From: Bacteroidota bacterium
GTDB taxonomy: Bacteria; Bacteroidota; Bacteroidia; Chitinophagales; Chitinophagaceae
DNA length: 64,000 nt
Assembly: GCA_018267915.1 (NCBI GenBank)
Contig: JAFDXN010000041.1
Coordinates: 1-64,000 of the forward strand
Direction of reading: 5' to 3'
This document shows, one piece after another, positions 8,655 through 17,913 of this stretch. Under the pieces are notes generated by a model. That model saw only the letters and a list, made by a program, of their open reading frames with translations. It did no database searches and was not told the DNA's origin. The translations under genes were made by a program, and so were the position numbers. Numbering within the stretch: position 1 is the first letter of the stretch; every line of letters starts with the position of its first letter.

Positions 8655-9413
8655 TTAGAGAACGAATGGGACCACCGCCTTCCGGTCTTTGGGATAATCG
8701 GGAAATTTGTCAAGATACCATCGGTGATTATCCAGTGTTCGCGGAATAAGGTTGCAGATCGTCCAGATGGAAAAACTCCATGCGGGTAGGGACATTGCGA
8801 CAATGGCAAAGCCCCACCATTCCACTATCTCACCGAAGTGATTGGGACATGAAACATATTTGAACAGTCCACCTGTTGGTATCTTGTAACCTGTTTCGCC
8901 GGGCTTGCGCAAATTGATCAATACGCTGTCCGAATAATTGTTGATGACGGCGCCAATGATGAACACAGGCAGGCCAATAAGGAACTGTGCCGACGTGAAA
9001 AAATCCGATCCATAGACTTCACCAAAATTGCCGAGGTAGCTGCCGTTCAAAAAGCCATTGACGCAATTGAAGCATATTGCCGACACTACGATCAATACCG
9101 GAATCTTCTTGCCCCTTGTACGGATACGCAGCGGGTACACAAAGCAACGGTTCAGATAGTGCAGCATCCACAATGCCCATAGAAGCCACGCCCCCGGCGT
9201 TTTGACACCGGAACCCGTAAAAAAGAAAATGCTCAGAACCAGCGGCGAAGGAATCTCCTGTATGATCCACCCGAGACTATTGTCCATCATAGCGCCCCAC
9301 TTTTTGCTGGCATGCCTTCCATAGGGTTGGGTGATGCGGAGCAGGAATGGCAGGGTTACTACTGCCACTGCGATCCATGCCACCGACAGGATGTTGAGTG
9401 CTTTTTCGTTCAT
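8655..9413 (-). CDS. SRD5A-like membrane reductase (3-oxo-5-alpha-steroid 4-dehydrogenase family)
   Basis: A 252-residue polytopic membrane protein. The C-terminal half closely follows the steroid 5-alpha-reductase C-terminal domain: YKIPTGGLFKYVSCPNH, FGEIVEWWGFAI and then NHRWYLDKFPDYPKDRKAVVPFVL. The N-terminal half contributes about four hydrophobic helices. Eukaryotic members reduce enone steroids with NADPH. The bacterial substrate is unknown and could be a sterol- or isoprenoid-like lipid. The usual YP...RKALIP-like ending is intact. Confidence 0.85.
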   Translation of the reverse strand: MNEKALNILSVAWIAVAVVTLPFLLRITQPYGRHASKKWGAMMDNSLGWIIQEIPSPLVLSIFFFTGSGVKTPGAWLLWALWMLHYLNRCFVYPLRIRTRGKKIPVLIVVSAICFNCVNGFLNGSYLGNFGEVYGSDFFTSAQFLIGLPVFIIGAVINNYSDSVLINLRKPGETGYKIPTGGLFKYVSCPNHFGEIVEWWGFAIVAMSLPAWSFSIWTICNLIPRTLDNHRWYLDKFPDYPKDRKAVVPFVL

Positions 9414-9518
9414 GCTAAACTAAGATAAGCGGTAATTGCGGATTTCGTAACGCAAAGCCTAACGCATTTCTTCCAGCGGTAAGCGACCGCGTGAGCAGGT
9501 ACAGGGCGATAAAATCCC

Positions 9519-10535
9519 CTAAAAATTGTAAACCAGCCCCGGCGCCACATGCCCGAAGTAGTAATCTACTTTCAACATGGCAGTTCCATGTCTCTTCTTC
9601 CTTGCCGGCGCATCAGGATGCTCGTTCCTGTATTTAGCATAGCGATGATAGTTGTAAGCCACCTGCCTACCCGTTACATAGCCCAGTGCTGCGCCTGCAA
9701 AAACATCGGTAGCCCAGTGCTTGTTTTCCGTGATGCGGCTTAAACCCACAAGCGTGGCGGCGGCATAAGCGATGATCGGTATTACGGGCTGGTCACGGTA
9801 TTCAACAGAAAACACCGTTGCAGCCGCAAATGCGGCGGTGGTATGGCCTGACGGAAAAGATCCGTTCAGCTTTTTGCCGGTTGCGTCTCTGCCTGCCGAC
9901 GCGAATGGGCCATGAAACGCCGAGCTGACCGCGGAGGGCTGCTCGGGGTTATAATAATTAGGCCTGTCGCGGGTGGTGAGGCTTTTCAATATAATTTGCA
10001 TAGCGCCCGAGACTGCGTAGGCCTGGGTGGCGAGGTAAAAGGTTGTGCGCACCTTTTCCCTTTTAAATATATAGCCATACGCCCCCAGTGCCACCAGCGT
10101 ATACGCCTCATATAATCCTCCAAAACCTGTTACATAGCTGCTCACATTCCGAACCGTTGTATTACTTGTCCTCAACTCGAGTGCCTCACGTTGTATAGGT
10201 TTGTCGGCAAAAAAGAGCCCGCCTTCTATCGCGGCGAAAATACCCACCTTCATCCAGGTCTTGCCACTGGCATGAAAAGGGCCGGTTACCTCCTGGGTGA
10301 AATCGGTGCCCAGCAATGCCAGGTAAACAGAAGGTGTGATCTTGGTTTTTTGATTATAAATGTCTTTACTGATGTCTACGCTCTTCCCATGGTCGGTATC
10401 TTCTTTTTTAAGACTGTCGAGTTTCTTTACAAGGGTGTCCACCTTCTTTACGAGCGTGTCTGTCTTTTGCCCGAAAATATTAGCAGAAAAGCCCAGTAGC
10501 AGTAATATCAATATTGAGAAAAATTTCCTTACCAT
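9519..10535 (-). CDS. PAP2 superfamily phosphatase
   Basis: A 338-residue exported or membrane PAP2-type acid phosphatase. It has a signal peptide (residues 1-22) and a repetitive Lys/Asp/Leu linker with KKVDTLVKKLD near residues 30-40. The three PAP2 motifs follow: KSLTTRDRP at about 184-192, PSGH at 228-231, and SRITENKHWATDVFAG at about 266-281 with catalytic His273. Substrates of the family are lipid phosphates such as undecaprenyl pyrophosphate or phosphatidic acid. The long N-terminal extension is common in Bacteroidota versions. The gene is divergent from the COG4705-like gene at 10696. Confidence 0.92.
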   Translation of the reverse strand: MVRKFFSILILLLLGFSANIFGQKTDTLVKKVDTLVKKLDSLKKEDTDHGKSVDISKDIYNQKTKITPSVYLALLGTDFTQEVTGPFHASGKTWMKVGIFAAIEGGLFFADKPIQREALELRTSNTTVRNVSSYVTGFGGLYEAYTLVALGAYGYIFKREKVRTTFYLATQAYAVSGAMQIILKSLTTRDRPNYYNPEQPSAVSSAFHGPFASAGRDATGKKLNGSFPSGHTTAAFAAATVFSVEYRDQPVIPIIAYAAATLVGLSRITENKHWATDVFAGAALGYVTGRQVAYNYHRYAKYRNEHPDAPARKKRHGTAMLKVDYYFGHVAPGLVYNF

Positions 10536-10660
10536 GTGAGAACCATTTTGTTAGGCCTGTTAAAGCCCAAAAAAAGTGTGCCTAAAGGGATGCTGTGGCG
10601 GCAAGGCATCAAAGCCCGGATATACATCGGCGGCCAAATGGCGTGGTTTTTTAGACTTTC

Positions 10661-10691
10661 TTTGGCTAACTTTTCCAAACCCCTATTTTCG
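10661..10691 (+). promoter_or_regulatory. tentative Bacteroidota-type promoter
   Basis: TTTG (10661-10664), a 19-bp spacer and TATTTTCG (10684-10691) match the Bacteroidota consensus TTTG-N19-TAnnTTTG with one mismatch. It sits immediately upstream of the ATG at 10696, so the transcript would have almost no leader. Its position argues against a start upstream of 10696. Confidence 0.4.
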
Positions 10692-10695
10692 GTAT

Positions 10696-11478
10696 ATGGA
10701 AAGAGATTTTTATCGTTCAGCATTTGAGAATAAGGCCAATAAAGTGGCGCGCATCACCCTTTTGTTTTGGCTAATGAAAGTGATCGCGACCACACTGGGT
10801 GAAACGCTGGGCGATTTCATTTCCATGACATTGAATATGGGCTATATAGCGGGCATCGGCATCACCTTTGCATTTTTTGCTATTGTGCTCGCTGCGCAGA
10901 TCTCCCTACGACGGTATGTGCCATCTGTGTACTGGCTCGTCATTATCGGGACCACTACGCTCGGCACGGAAATATCCGATTTCCTTGACCGCACCTGGCA
11001 TCTTGGTTATACGCTCGGCAGCCTGGTATTAGCTGGCTGCTTGCTGCTAACTTTGCTTGCCTGGCACCGAAAATACCATAACCTAAACGTTTATCCGGTT
11101 ACAGCTGTTCCGAAGGAGCTATTCTACTGGACAGCAATACTGTTTTCAAACAGCTTAGGTACCGCCTTTGGCGATTTTCTTGGCGATGACCTTGGGCTTT
11201 CTTACTTGCAGGGCGCAATGGTGACCGCGGGCGTTATCGTGTTAGTACTATTACTACACTACCTCACAAAGATCAACCACAACCTGCTGTTTTGGATCGC
11301 CTTTGTGTTTACCCGCCCTTTCGGCGCTACCTTCGGCGACCTACTGACCAAGCCTCATGCAAAAGGCGGCCTTGACCTCGGGACACTGAACGCTTCACTA
11401 GTAGCGATAGCATTGATGATAGTGCTGGTAGTGATTGAGCATAGACTGAGCAGGCGGATGCCTGGCACAACGATTTAA
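10696..11478 (+). CDS. COG4705-like multi-pass membrane protein
   Basis: A 260-residue hydrophobic protein with about eight membrane helices. The motif (T/S)xLG(T/D)xxGDxxxxxLxLG(Y/x) recurs four times, for example TTLGETLGDFISMTLNMGY, TTLGTEISDFLDRTWHLGY, NSLGTAFGDFLGDDLGLSY and RPFGATFGDLLTKPHAKGG. It therefore appears to be built from four two-helix repeats, typical of the uncharacterised COG4705 family. No transport substrate is known to me. ATG at 10696 was chosen over upstream starts because the extra 40 residues look unlike the family and overlap a promoter-like sequence. It converges with the histidine kinase gene at 11488. Confidence 0.8.
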   Translation: MERDFYRSAFENKANKVARITLLFWLMKVIATTLGETLGDFISMTLNMGYIAGIGITFAFFAIVLAAQISLRRYVPSVYWLVIIGTTTLGTEISDFLDRTWHLGYTLGSLVLAGCLLLTLLAWHRKYHNLNVYPVTAVPKELFYWTAILFSNSLGTAFGDFLGDDLGLSYLQGAMVTAGVIVLVLLLHYLTKINHNLLFWIAFVFTRPFGATFGDLLTKPHAKGGLDLGTLNASLVAIALMIVLVVIEHRLSRRMPGTTI

Positions 11479-11487
11479 GAATGGTAG

Positions 11488-13434
11488 TTAGAGTTGGCCA
11501 GCATTATTTTGAGGCAATTGCAGAATAAACGTTGCCCCCTGCCCTTCAACACCTACGGCTGTCAGCGTGCCGTTATGACGCTCTGCAATTTTTTTGCACA
11601 ATGCCAGGCCAAGCCCGGTACCTTCATATTGATCTTTGGAATTCAAGCGGGTGAACGTGTTAAATATCTTCTCGGCGTACTCCTGCGAAAAGCCGATGCC
11701 GTTATCAGAAAAAGATATCTCGTTTAGGATGTCCTTATTATCGTTTAGGACCTCCCGCGCTGTGATGCGTATAACAGGCGGCCTATTGCGATGGTTGAAC
11801 TTAAGCGCGTTGTAAACAATATTGTAGAACAGCTGATAGATGAGCAAAGGAGCGCCGAAGATGTGGGGAAGATCATCGAAGATTATTCGCGCATTCTTCT
11901 GCTCTATCATGACCTCAAGGTCGGACTGAATATTCCTAATTATCTCGCCCAGGTCGATTTCAGAAAACTGTTGCTGAAGATTGCTTAGGGTTGAGTAAGC
12001 CAATACACCTTCTATCATAGTGTTCATCCTGTCTGTGGCGCTGTATATCTTTTCGAGCGATAAACGCGCGTCTTCATTCACGTCATTCCCCAGCTCGCGC
12101 GACAGGCGGCTGGCAAAAGTTCTTACTTTACGCAACGGCTCCTTGAGATCGTGCGAGGCGACATGTGCAAACTGCAGCAGGTCGTCGTTCGACCGCTGAA
12201 GTGCCTTTGTCCTTTCTTTAACAGTGGCCTCGAGTCTCTCCTCGACGGCCTTTTGCTCTTCGATGTTCGTAAAGGCGCCTACCCATTTAAAAACGTTACC
12301 ATCATGGTCCTTCATCGGGTTGGCAATTACGTAAAACCAGTTGTAGGTGCCATCGGCAGCCCTGAGCAGGCAGTCAGCGGCGAGCGATCTCTTTGTAGCA
12401 ATGCTATTCTGCCATTTACTTTTCATCTCCGACACCTGTTCCGGGTGGCAGTATTTGAACCATTCGTCACATAGCTTTCCATCCGGATCACAACCCGTAT
12501 ATGCAAACCACTGGCTGTTGAAGAAGGTGCAATTGCCGTCATTCTCTGCCATCCAGATGAGCTGGGGAAGAGACTGGGTGAGCGTACGGAATAACTCTTC
12601 GCTATGCCTGAGCGCAGTTTCAGCCGCTTTCAGGTCGGATATATCGCGTGTTGTACCGGCCACAGCTACGACATCGCCTTTTTCGTTGAGTACCGGCGTA
12701 AAGATATAATCGTACATGCGGCGGCCCAGCGTCGCGTGCGGAAAGGACACCTCCCCCCGTATCATCTGTTTCGTTGCCACCACGGTATCTATCTCCCGCT
12801 CGTGCATCAGGGCGTGCCATTCTTCATAGCCAAGCTCGCGCAGGCCCCGCCCAAACGCTTCTTCTTTTGTTTTGCCCCACATTTTCAGCAAGGCATTGTT
12901 GGCATAGGTAAAACGGTAATTGAGATTGAAAACGTAAACAAGATCGGGCGTGCTGTTGATCACGGCCTCATAAAGGCCTTTGCTTATCTCAAGCTCGCCA
13001 CGGGTTATCTCCAGTTCTTTTTCTATGTTTTTGCGCGCAGTTATATCGTTGGCAGCGCCAAACCATTCTACAAGGTTATTGTTATCGTCGAAAACAGGGA
13101 TGGTCCTCGAAAATGTCCAGCCGGTAGTACCATCGGATCTTAGTACGCGGTGCTCCAACTCGAACGCTGACCTGGTACTAATGGCTTTCTCTATTGCCTC
13201 CTTTACCATCTGGCGATCGAGGGGGTGTATGTAGATTTCCATCCACCGGTCGTTAGGTTCAGCAACGTCGTTCAATATCCCCTTACCATTGAGCGCGTAG
13301 ACGTGCGACCAATCAGGACTCATGCGATAGATCATGTCCGACGTGGCCAACACAAGTGCGCGGTACCGCCACTGGCTTTCGTCGGCCGATGCTTGCAGGT
13401 TGCCCATACCGGAGCCTGGTACAAAGTCGCTCAT
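11488..13434 (-). CDS. multi-PAS sensor histidine kinase, soluble
   Basis: A 648-residue hybrid-free histidine kinase with no membrane helix. Three PAS/PAC modules are visible. The first spans about residues 24-135 (ending WFGAANDITARKNIEKEL), the second about 150-275 (VVAVAGTTRDISDLKAAE) and the third about 280-400 (WVGAFTNIEEQKAVEE). A coiled segment leads to the dimerisation box with phospho-acceptor His in ASHDLKEPLR near residue 430. The ATPase domain follows with YNIVYNALKF (N box), DNGIGF (G1), IFNTFTRL and GTGLGLALC (G2). No response regulator gene is adjacent, so it is an orphan kinase whose partner lies elsewhere. The three PAS sensors suggest a cytoplasmic redox, light or metabolite input. 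Confidence 0.93.
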   Translation of the reverse strand: MSDFVPGSGMGNLQASADESQWRYRALVLATSDMIYRMSPDWSHVYALNGKGILNDVAEPNDRWMEIYIHPLDRQMVKEAIEKAISTRSAFELEHRVLRSDGTTGWTFSRTIPVFDDNNNLVEWFGAANDITARKNIEKELEITRGELEISKGLYEAVINSTPDLVYVFNLNYRFTYANNALLKMWGKTKEEAFGRGLRELGYEEWHALMHEREIDTVVATKQMIRGEVSFPHATLGRRMYDYIFTPVLNEKGDVVAVAGTTRDISDLKAAETALRHSEELFRTLTQSLPQLIWMAENDGNCTFFNSQWFAYTGCDPDGKLCDEWFKYCHPEQVSEMKSKWQNSIATKRSLAADCLLRAADGTYNWFYVIANPMKDHDGNVFKWVGAFTNIEEQKAVEERLEATVKERTKALQRSNDDLLQFAHVASHDLKEPLRKVRTFASRLSRELGNDVNEDARLSLEKIYSATDRMNTMIEGVLAYSTLSNLQQQFSEIDLGEIIRNIQSDLEVMIEQKNARIIFDDLPHIFGAPLLIYQLFYNIVYNALKFNHRNRPPVIRITAREVLNDNKDILNEISFSDNGIGFSQEYAEKIFNTFTRLNSKDQYEGTGLGLALCKKIAERHNGTLTAVGVEGQGATFILQLPQNNAGQL

Positions 13435-13551
13435 GTCCTTTTGGAATGACTAGGTGATAATAATCTGAAAATAAAATACTTATTTGAAAATCATAAAACA
13501 AAAAATCATGCCACAGAAGACATGCCGACACTGAAATCGCCCTCCTTTCAA

Positions 13552-14016
13552 CTACTTCATACCCGGCTGCCTTTTGCCCAGCTCTTCAGCTAGCCCGACA
13601 AGCAGCCCCTGTGGCCCGCGGATGTAGCAAAGGCGATACATGTCCTGGTATTGAACAACTTCTCCGACGAGCGTTGCACCGTGTTTGTATAGCCGGGTGA
13701 GCAGTTCGTCGAGGTTAGTGACGGCGAACATGACGCGGAGGTACCCTAACGCGTTCACGGGAGCGTTCGTATGATCGGAGACTATTGGTGGGGTGATAAA
13801 CCTGGATAGCTCGAGCCGACTGTGGCCGTCTGGGGTGGCCATCATAGCTATCTCTACATGCTGGTTACCCAGGCCGGTGACGCGGCCGGCCCATTCGCCT
13901 TGGATCATCGCCCGGCCTTGGAGTGTCAGACCGATCTCAGTGAAAAATGAAATAGCCTCGTCGAGGGAATCTACCACGATGCCAACATTGTCCATTCTCA
14001 TTAGTTTGCTCTTCAT
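13552..14016 (-). CDS. VOC superfamily protein, 154 aa
   Basis: The ATG at 14016 gives MKSKLMRMDNVGIVV, a typical VOC start; an upstream extension to 14085 in frame is less likely. The protein has two VOC half-modules: DNVGIVVDSLDEAISFFTEIG, then a second half with GYLRVMFAVTNLDELLTRLYKHG and a C-terminal YIRGPQGLLVGLAEELG. HVEIAMM and the terminal Glu supply plausible metal ligands. The substrate is unknown. The upstream region has a striking cluster of TGCCCGA words (see 14063-14206). Confidence 0.85.
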   Translation of the reverse strand: MKSKLMRMDNVGIVVDSLDEAISFFTEIGLTLQGRAMIQGEWAGRVTGLGNQHVEIAMMATPDGHSRLELSRFITPPIVSDHTNAPVNALGYLRVMFAVTNLDELLTRLYKHGATLVGEVVQYQDMYRLCYIRGPQGLLVGLAEELGKRQPGMK

Positions 14017-14062
14017 GATAACAGGTGTTTTGAATACGTCAAAAGTCGGGGTTTTATATGAA

Positions 14063-14239
14063 TGCCCGAACCGGGCAAAAAACAAAAATCGGGCATCGGA
14101 TTTTTATTAACGTACTGATCGTTAATCAATTACACCAAAAACAGCATGCCCGATCGTGCCCGACTGTGCTGCCGGACATGCCCGACTTGTAGTAAATATT
14201 GCCCGATATAATTTAACCGCAAAGACGCTAAGACGCAAA
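14063..14239. repeat. TGCCCGA word cluster and CAAAGACGC dispersed repeat
   Basis: Five direct copies of TGCCCGA start at 14063, 14147, 14157, 14179 and 14200, and one inverted copy (TCGGGCA) is at 14089-14095. Positions 14214-14239 hold a purine-rich string GCAAAGACGCTAAGACGCAAAG, built of three imperfect 8-mers, that resembles a dispersed repeat seen in many environmental genomes. The cluster fills the intergenic region upstream of the VOC gene. It may be a binding region for a regulator or simply repeat debris. The remainder to 14500 is AT-rich with no gene I can support. Confidence 0.6.
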
Positions 14240-14500
14240 GGAATATGTGAAATGTCCATAGAGGAATTGAGAACATGAGCTAAGGTTAAGGTTAAAAATT
14301 TCACTGCCAAAGTAAAGTTACGACAGGCAAAAGACGTGCTGAAAAAATGTGGATAAAGAGACATAAAATTAAAATTGTTGATGGATAATTTTAAAGCCGG
14401 CAAACCGGCTGTGATCACCCTCGGGACGAACCTCCTGCTAGTACCCGGTGGCAAACTGAATACGCCATTGGGAGTGGAGCAAAATATAAAATCAAAAAGA

Positions 14501-15292
14501 ATGATAAGGATAACACGCATAATTTCTATCCTGCTATTGATAACGCTGTCCCCAACGCGGGGCGGATGCCAGACTGCTAAAAGCAAAGGGAGTGAAATGC
14601 GTCCGGGCACAAGCAGTGAGATAAGGCTGGACACGGTAACTCTCTTCGACCAGAAGAGGAAACGCGAGATCCCTATCGCCATATTCAGATCGAAACATAA
14701 AGCATCCGGCAAGCAGGCGCTCGTCATTTTCAGTCACGGTTATGGGGAGAACAAGCCGGGCGCTTACCTGATGTACAGGTACCTGACCGATTTTTTGGCT
14801 CTGAAAGGTTACTTCGTGGTAAGCATACAACACGAGCTGCCCACGGACAGCCTGATCCCTTCGCAGGGTGTGCCGCAAATTGTGAGGCGGCCTTTCTGGG
14901 ACAGGGGCGCCGACAATATCCTGTTTGTGATCGAGTGGCTAAAGAAATCGCACCCTGAGCTTGATTTCAATAACATCGCGCTTGTCGGGCACTCGAACGG
15001 GGCTGATATGACGGCGCTGTTCCCGCAAAAATACCCGGGCATAGTGCGTAAGATCATAACGCTGGACAACAGGCGGATGGCGCTGCCCAGGACTTCCAAC
15101 CCGAAGGTTTATTCACTCCGGTCGAGCGACCAGCCGGCTGACAGCGGCGTATTGCCGACCGTTGAAGAGCAGCAACGATTCGGGATGACGATCATAAAAC
15201 TACCGGCCACGAAGCACAATGACATGATCGACTTCGGTACCGAGGCGCAGCATAAAGAGATCAATGACTACGTTCTGAGATTTCTGAGGTAG
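14501..15292 (+). CDS. exported alpha/beta-hydrolase (lipase/esterase-like)
   Basis: A 263-residue hydrolase with an N-terminal signal sequence (residues 1-22, containing a Cys that could be lipidated). The nucleophile elbow is GHSNGADM with catalytic Ser, preceded by LVIFSHGYGENKPGAY (oxyanion-hole HG) and the alpha/beta core strand YFVVSIQHELPTDS. Near the C-terminus, KHNDMIDFG supplies the expected His. This resembles the platelet-activating-factor acetylhydrolase-like or chlorophyllase-like group. The ATG at 14501 was chosen because a signal peptide begins there; 42 upstream codons in frame look non-native. Confidence 0.82.
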   Translation: MIRITRIISILLLITLSPTRGGCQTAKSKGSEMRPGTSSEIRLDTVTLFDQKRKREIPIAIFRSKHKASGKQALVIFSHGYGENKPGAYLMYRYLTDFLALKGYFVVSIQHELPTDSLIPSQGVPQIVRRPFWDRGADNILFVIEWLKKSHPELDFNNIALVGHSNGADMTALFPQKYPGIVRKIITLDNRRMALPRTSNPKVYSLRSSDQPADSGVLPTVEEQQRFGMTIIKLPATKHNDMIDFGTEAQHKEINDYVLRFLR

Positions 15293-15307
15293 CAGTAACG
15301 CGACCCT

Positions 15308-16120
15308 CTAATTTTTATTCAGCAGGTTGTAAAGCGCGCCGAGGTCTTTTGCTGTCATCTGAAGCGCAGTATCCTGCATGTAGTGGCGCTTGAAGGCCCT
15401 GATAGCGGCTATTGTGTCGCGGACATCATAACCTATGACGCGTAATGCGAGGATGTGATTGAAATCTGCAGGTGCATCAGCAGGCGAATCGTCGTACCAA
15501 AGCCCGAAGCCACTTTGCGCCAATGTCTTCCATGGGAACAGTATGCTCGGGTCTGTCTTGCGCGTAGGTGCAAAGTCGCCGTGACCAATGAAGTTGGCAG
15601 TGGGAATGTTGTAAGCCTGTTTCAGTTGCCTTAGCAGCACCAGGAGGCTGGCGATCTGTGCGTCTGTGAAGGGTTCGGAGCCATTATTATCGATCTCTAT
15701 GCCTATGGAGCAGGAGTTCATATCAGTGACATTGCCCCAACGGCCCAGGCCTGCGTGGTGCGCCCGCAAGTAGTCGTTGAGCAAATGATAGACCGTGCCG
15801 TTCTTAGCAATTAAGTAATGGGCGCTCACCTCCGTACTTGGCAAGGTGAAGGTCTTGAGGGTTTGTTCTGCCATTTCCTGTGCTGTGTGGTGGATGATGA
15901 CAAAGTTGGGTTTGCGCATGGTGAAATTGGTGGTGCCTACAAAATAGGGCGGCGGCTTTACGGTATCGTTTGCCATTATCGTTGGTATTTCCTTTAGCCG
16001 CGTTGCGAAGGATTTTGCCTGCCGTTTATATACTTTGTTCGTAGCGTAATAAGGCGACCTGCTGCAGGCGGCCATGCCGAGGCAGATTATTGTAAAGGTG
16101 ATGAGTGATTTATTTCGCAT
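15308..16120 (-). CDS. N-acetylmuramoyl-L-alanine amidase (Amidase_2), lipoprotein
   Basis: Hydrolyses the amide bond between N-acetylmuramic acid and the stem peptide of peptidoglycan. The signal sequence has a lipobox GMAAC (Cys about residue 19), so the enzyme should be anchored in the envelope. The Amidase_2/AmpD-type zinc site is visible: the first His in FVIIHHTAQ, the second His around RAHHAGLGRWG and the acidic ligand in TRKTDPSILFPW. NSCSIGIEIDNNG and FIGHGDFAPTRKTDP are family blocks. Recycling or remodelling of cell wall is likely. It converges with the hydrolase gene, separated by 15 bp. Confidence 0.92.
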   Translation of the reverse strand: MRNKSLITFTIICLGMAACSRSPYYATNKVYKRQAKSFATRLKEIPTIMANDTVKPPPYFVGTTNFTMRKPNFVIIHHTAQEMAEQTLKTFTLPSTEVSAHYLIAKNGTVYHLLNDYLRAHHAGLGRWGNVTDMNSCSIGIEIDNNGSEPFTDAQIASLLVLLRQLKQAYNIPTANFIGHGDFAPTRKTDPSILFPWKTLAQSGFGLWYDDSPADAPADFNHILALRVIGYDVRDTIAAIRAFKRHYMQDTALQMTAKDLGALYNLLNKN

Positions 16121-16323
16121 GCTTTTCGCAAGTAGATACCTGAATATGTAAGTTATATTGCCGAGGCAATTTTAAGTCATTTTTTTTTTGTAATTGACGG
16201 CGGCAGTTACAAACTGCAATCATTTGTAATCACAAGTCACAGACTTTCGGGAGCGGGAGGAACTGGCTAGGCGCCTCTAACATGGACGCGTGCCAGCGGA
16301 CGTACTTTTGCAAGCAACTTGCA

Positions 16324-17913
16324 TCAAAGCTGCAGGACTTTAGAAATACCTATCTTCTCTAAAAAATATTCATCATGAGATATCACCATCAATGTTCCTC
16401 TATATTGATTGACAGCTGTGGTTAAGATTTCAATGTTCTGCATATCGAGGTTGTTTGTAGGCTCATCCAATATTATCATGTCGGGCGCTATGGCGCCCAT
16501 AGTCAGACAGCACAATATCAATCGCATTTTTTCGCCGCCGCTTAGGTCGGCACATTTTTTCTCCCAGCTGTCTTTTGTAAATAAAAACCGGGAAAGACCT
16601 ATTTTCATTTCATGCTCGTGCGCCGCACTAGTATTGAATCGCTCAATTTGTTGATATACACTTAAACTGCTGTCTAATAAAGAATAGTCCTGGTCGATGT
16701 AAATAATCTTGCTTTCTGCGACATTTATGCTACCGGTCATTGGCTTATGTTCGCCCAATATCATTTTTACCAGAGTTGTTTTACCGCTTCCGTTATTACC
16801 TTTTATTGCCCAACGATCGCCGCTAACTACCTGCAGGTCTAATCCTGTCGACCATAATATCGAATCACCGTATCCCGTGTTTACATCTTTGGCATTAATC
16901 AAAATCTTACCCTTATGAAGTTTTGAACCGCCAAATCCTATTTTCATTTTATCCACTTCAGATAATGATTTGCGCAGTTCATTCAATTCACCGGCTAGAT
17001 CTTCTACCTTCCCTGCATGCACATCTTTGATTTTTGCCGTACTCTTCTCTGCATTATTTTTCAGCGTGTTCATGGATATTGTGGGCGTTCCGGCTTTTTC
17101 CTGTTTCTTCTTACCGCGCGCATCAAGTTTTTGTTCCCGCTCGATGGCGTCACGTTTAATAACTTTTGCTTTGCGTAGTTCTTTCTCTTTGCTTTTTATG
17201 TCCTCATCGATCGCGTTGCTTTGTATCTTTTTTTGGGTTTCATAAAAATCATAATTGCCCCCATACACCCTAATTCCACGATTGGCGGATAATTCGTACA
17301 CGATATCGAGTAAGTTCAGCAATTTCCTATCGTGGCTTACAACTATCAGTGTGTCCTTGGTCGTTTTTACGTATTCATACAGTATTGAGCGACCAGATAC
17401 GTCCAGGTGGTTGCTTGGCTCATCCATGAGCACTATTTGGGGCTTTTGTATCAGAATGCCTGCCAAAAACACTTTGGCCCTTTGGCCACCACTGAGTGTT
17501 GCCATTTTTTGACCGAGATGTATATCCTGAATATCCCACTGTCGTAGCGCTTCATAACATCGTTCTTCCAGTGTCCAATCGTCGTTCAATGTTTCTAAGT
17601 TCGCCTCACTTACATTTCCGTTCAATATTTCCCTTAGTGCATCTAATTTGCTACTCACCCCAAGCGCTTCAGCAATAGTCAGGTTGTTATATTGTCCATA
17701 TAGTTGCGGCATATAATAGGGTGAAGAGTCAGCTTTTAAATATCCATGGGATGGCTTTAGTATACGAGCCAATATTTTGAGAAGCGTCGATTTGCCTGTA
17801 CCATTATTCCCGATCAGCGCAATTTTATCGCCTTTGTTTACGGCGAGATCTATGTCTTGGAAAAGTAAATCTTTGTTTGCGTGCAGGTAGGCTGCATTGT
17901 GCAGAATAAGCAT
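16324..17913 (-). CDS. ABC-F family ATPase (ribosome-associated, possible antibiotic protection)
   Basis: A 529-residue tandem-ATPase ABC-F protein without membrane helices. The first Walker A is GNNGTGKST at residues 35-43, with signature LSGGQRAK and Walker B VLMDEPSNHLD. The second is GNNGSGKTT with LSGGEKMR and ILDEPTNNLD. A charged linker of about 80 residues rich in Lys (KEKELRKAKVIKRDAIEREQ) separates the domains. ABC-F proteins bind the ribosomal E site and either act in translation or dislodge antibiotics. The short, charged linker does not identify a drug class. A 5' region of about 200 bp upstream (17914-18111) holds inverted repeats that could form an attenuator, but I cannot show this. 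Confidence 0.88.
   Translation of the reverse strand: MLILHNAAYLHANKDLLFQDIDLAVNKGDKIALIGNNGTGKSTLLKILARILKPSHGYLKADSSPYYMPQLYGQYNNLTIAEALGVSSKLDALREILNGNVSEANLETLNDDWTLEERCYEALRQWDIQDIHLGQKMATLSGGQRAKVFLAGILIQKPQIVLMDEPSNHLDVSGRSILYEYVKTTKDTLIVVSHDRKLLNLLDIVYELSANRGIRVYGGNYDFYETQKKIQSNAIDEDIKSKEKELRKAKVIKRDAIEREQKLDARGKKKQEKAGTPTISMNTLKNNAEKSTAKIKDVHAGKVEDLAGELNELRKSLSEVDKMKIGFGGSKLHKGKILINAKDVNTGYGDSILWSTGLDLQVVSGDRWAIKGNNGSGKTTLVKMILGEHKPMTGSINVAESKIIYIDQDYSLLDSSLSVYQQIERFNTSAAHEHEMKIGLSRFLFTKDSWEKKCADLSGGEKMRLILCCLTMGAIAPDMIILDEPTNNLDMQNIEILTTAVNQYRGTLMVISHDEYFLEKIGISKVLQL

Noticed and set aside
14122..14727. Minus-strand open frame of 201 codons
   Set aside because: It overlaps the signal peptide and first third of the alpha/beta-hydrolase gene, which has clear catalytic motifs. 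The shadow has no domain.
16324..17913. Calling the ABC-F a specific antibiotic-resistance gene
   Set aside because: The interdomain linker does not match a drug class I can identify, and housekeeping ABC-F proteins share the same motifs.
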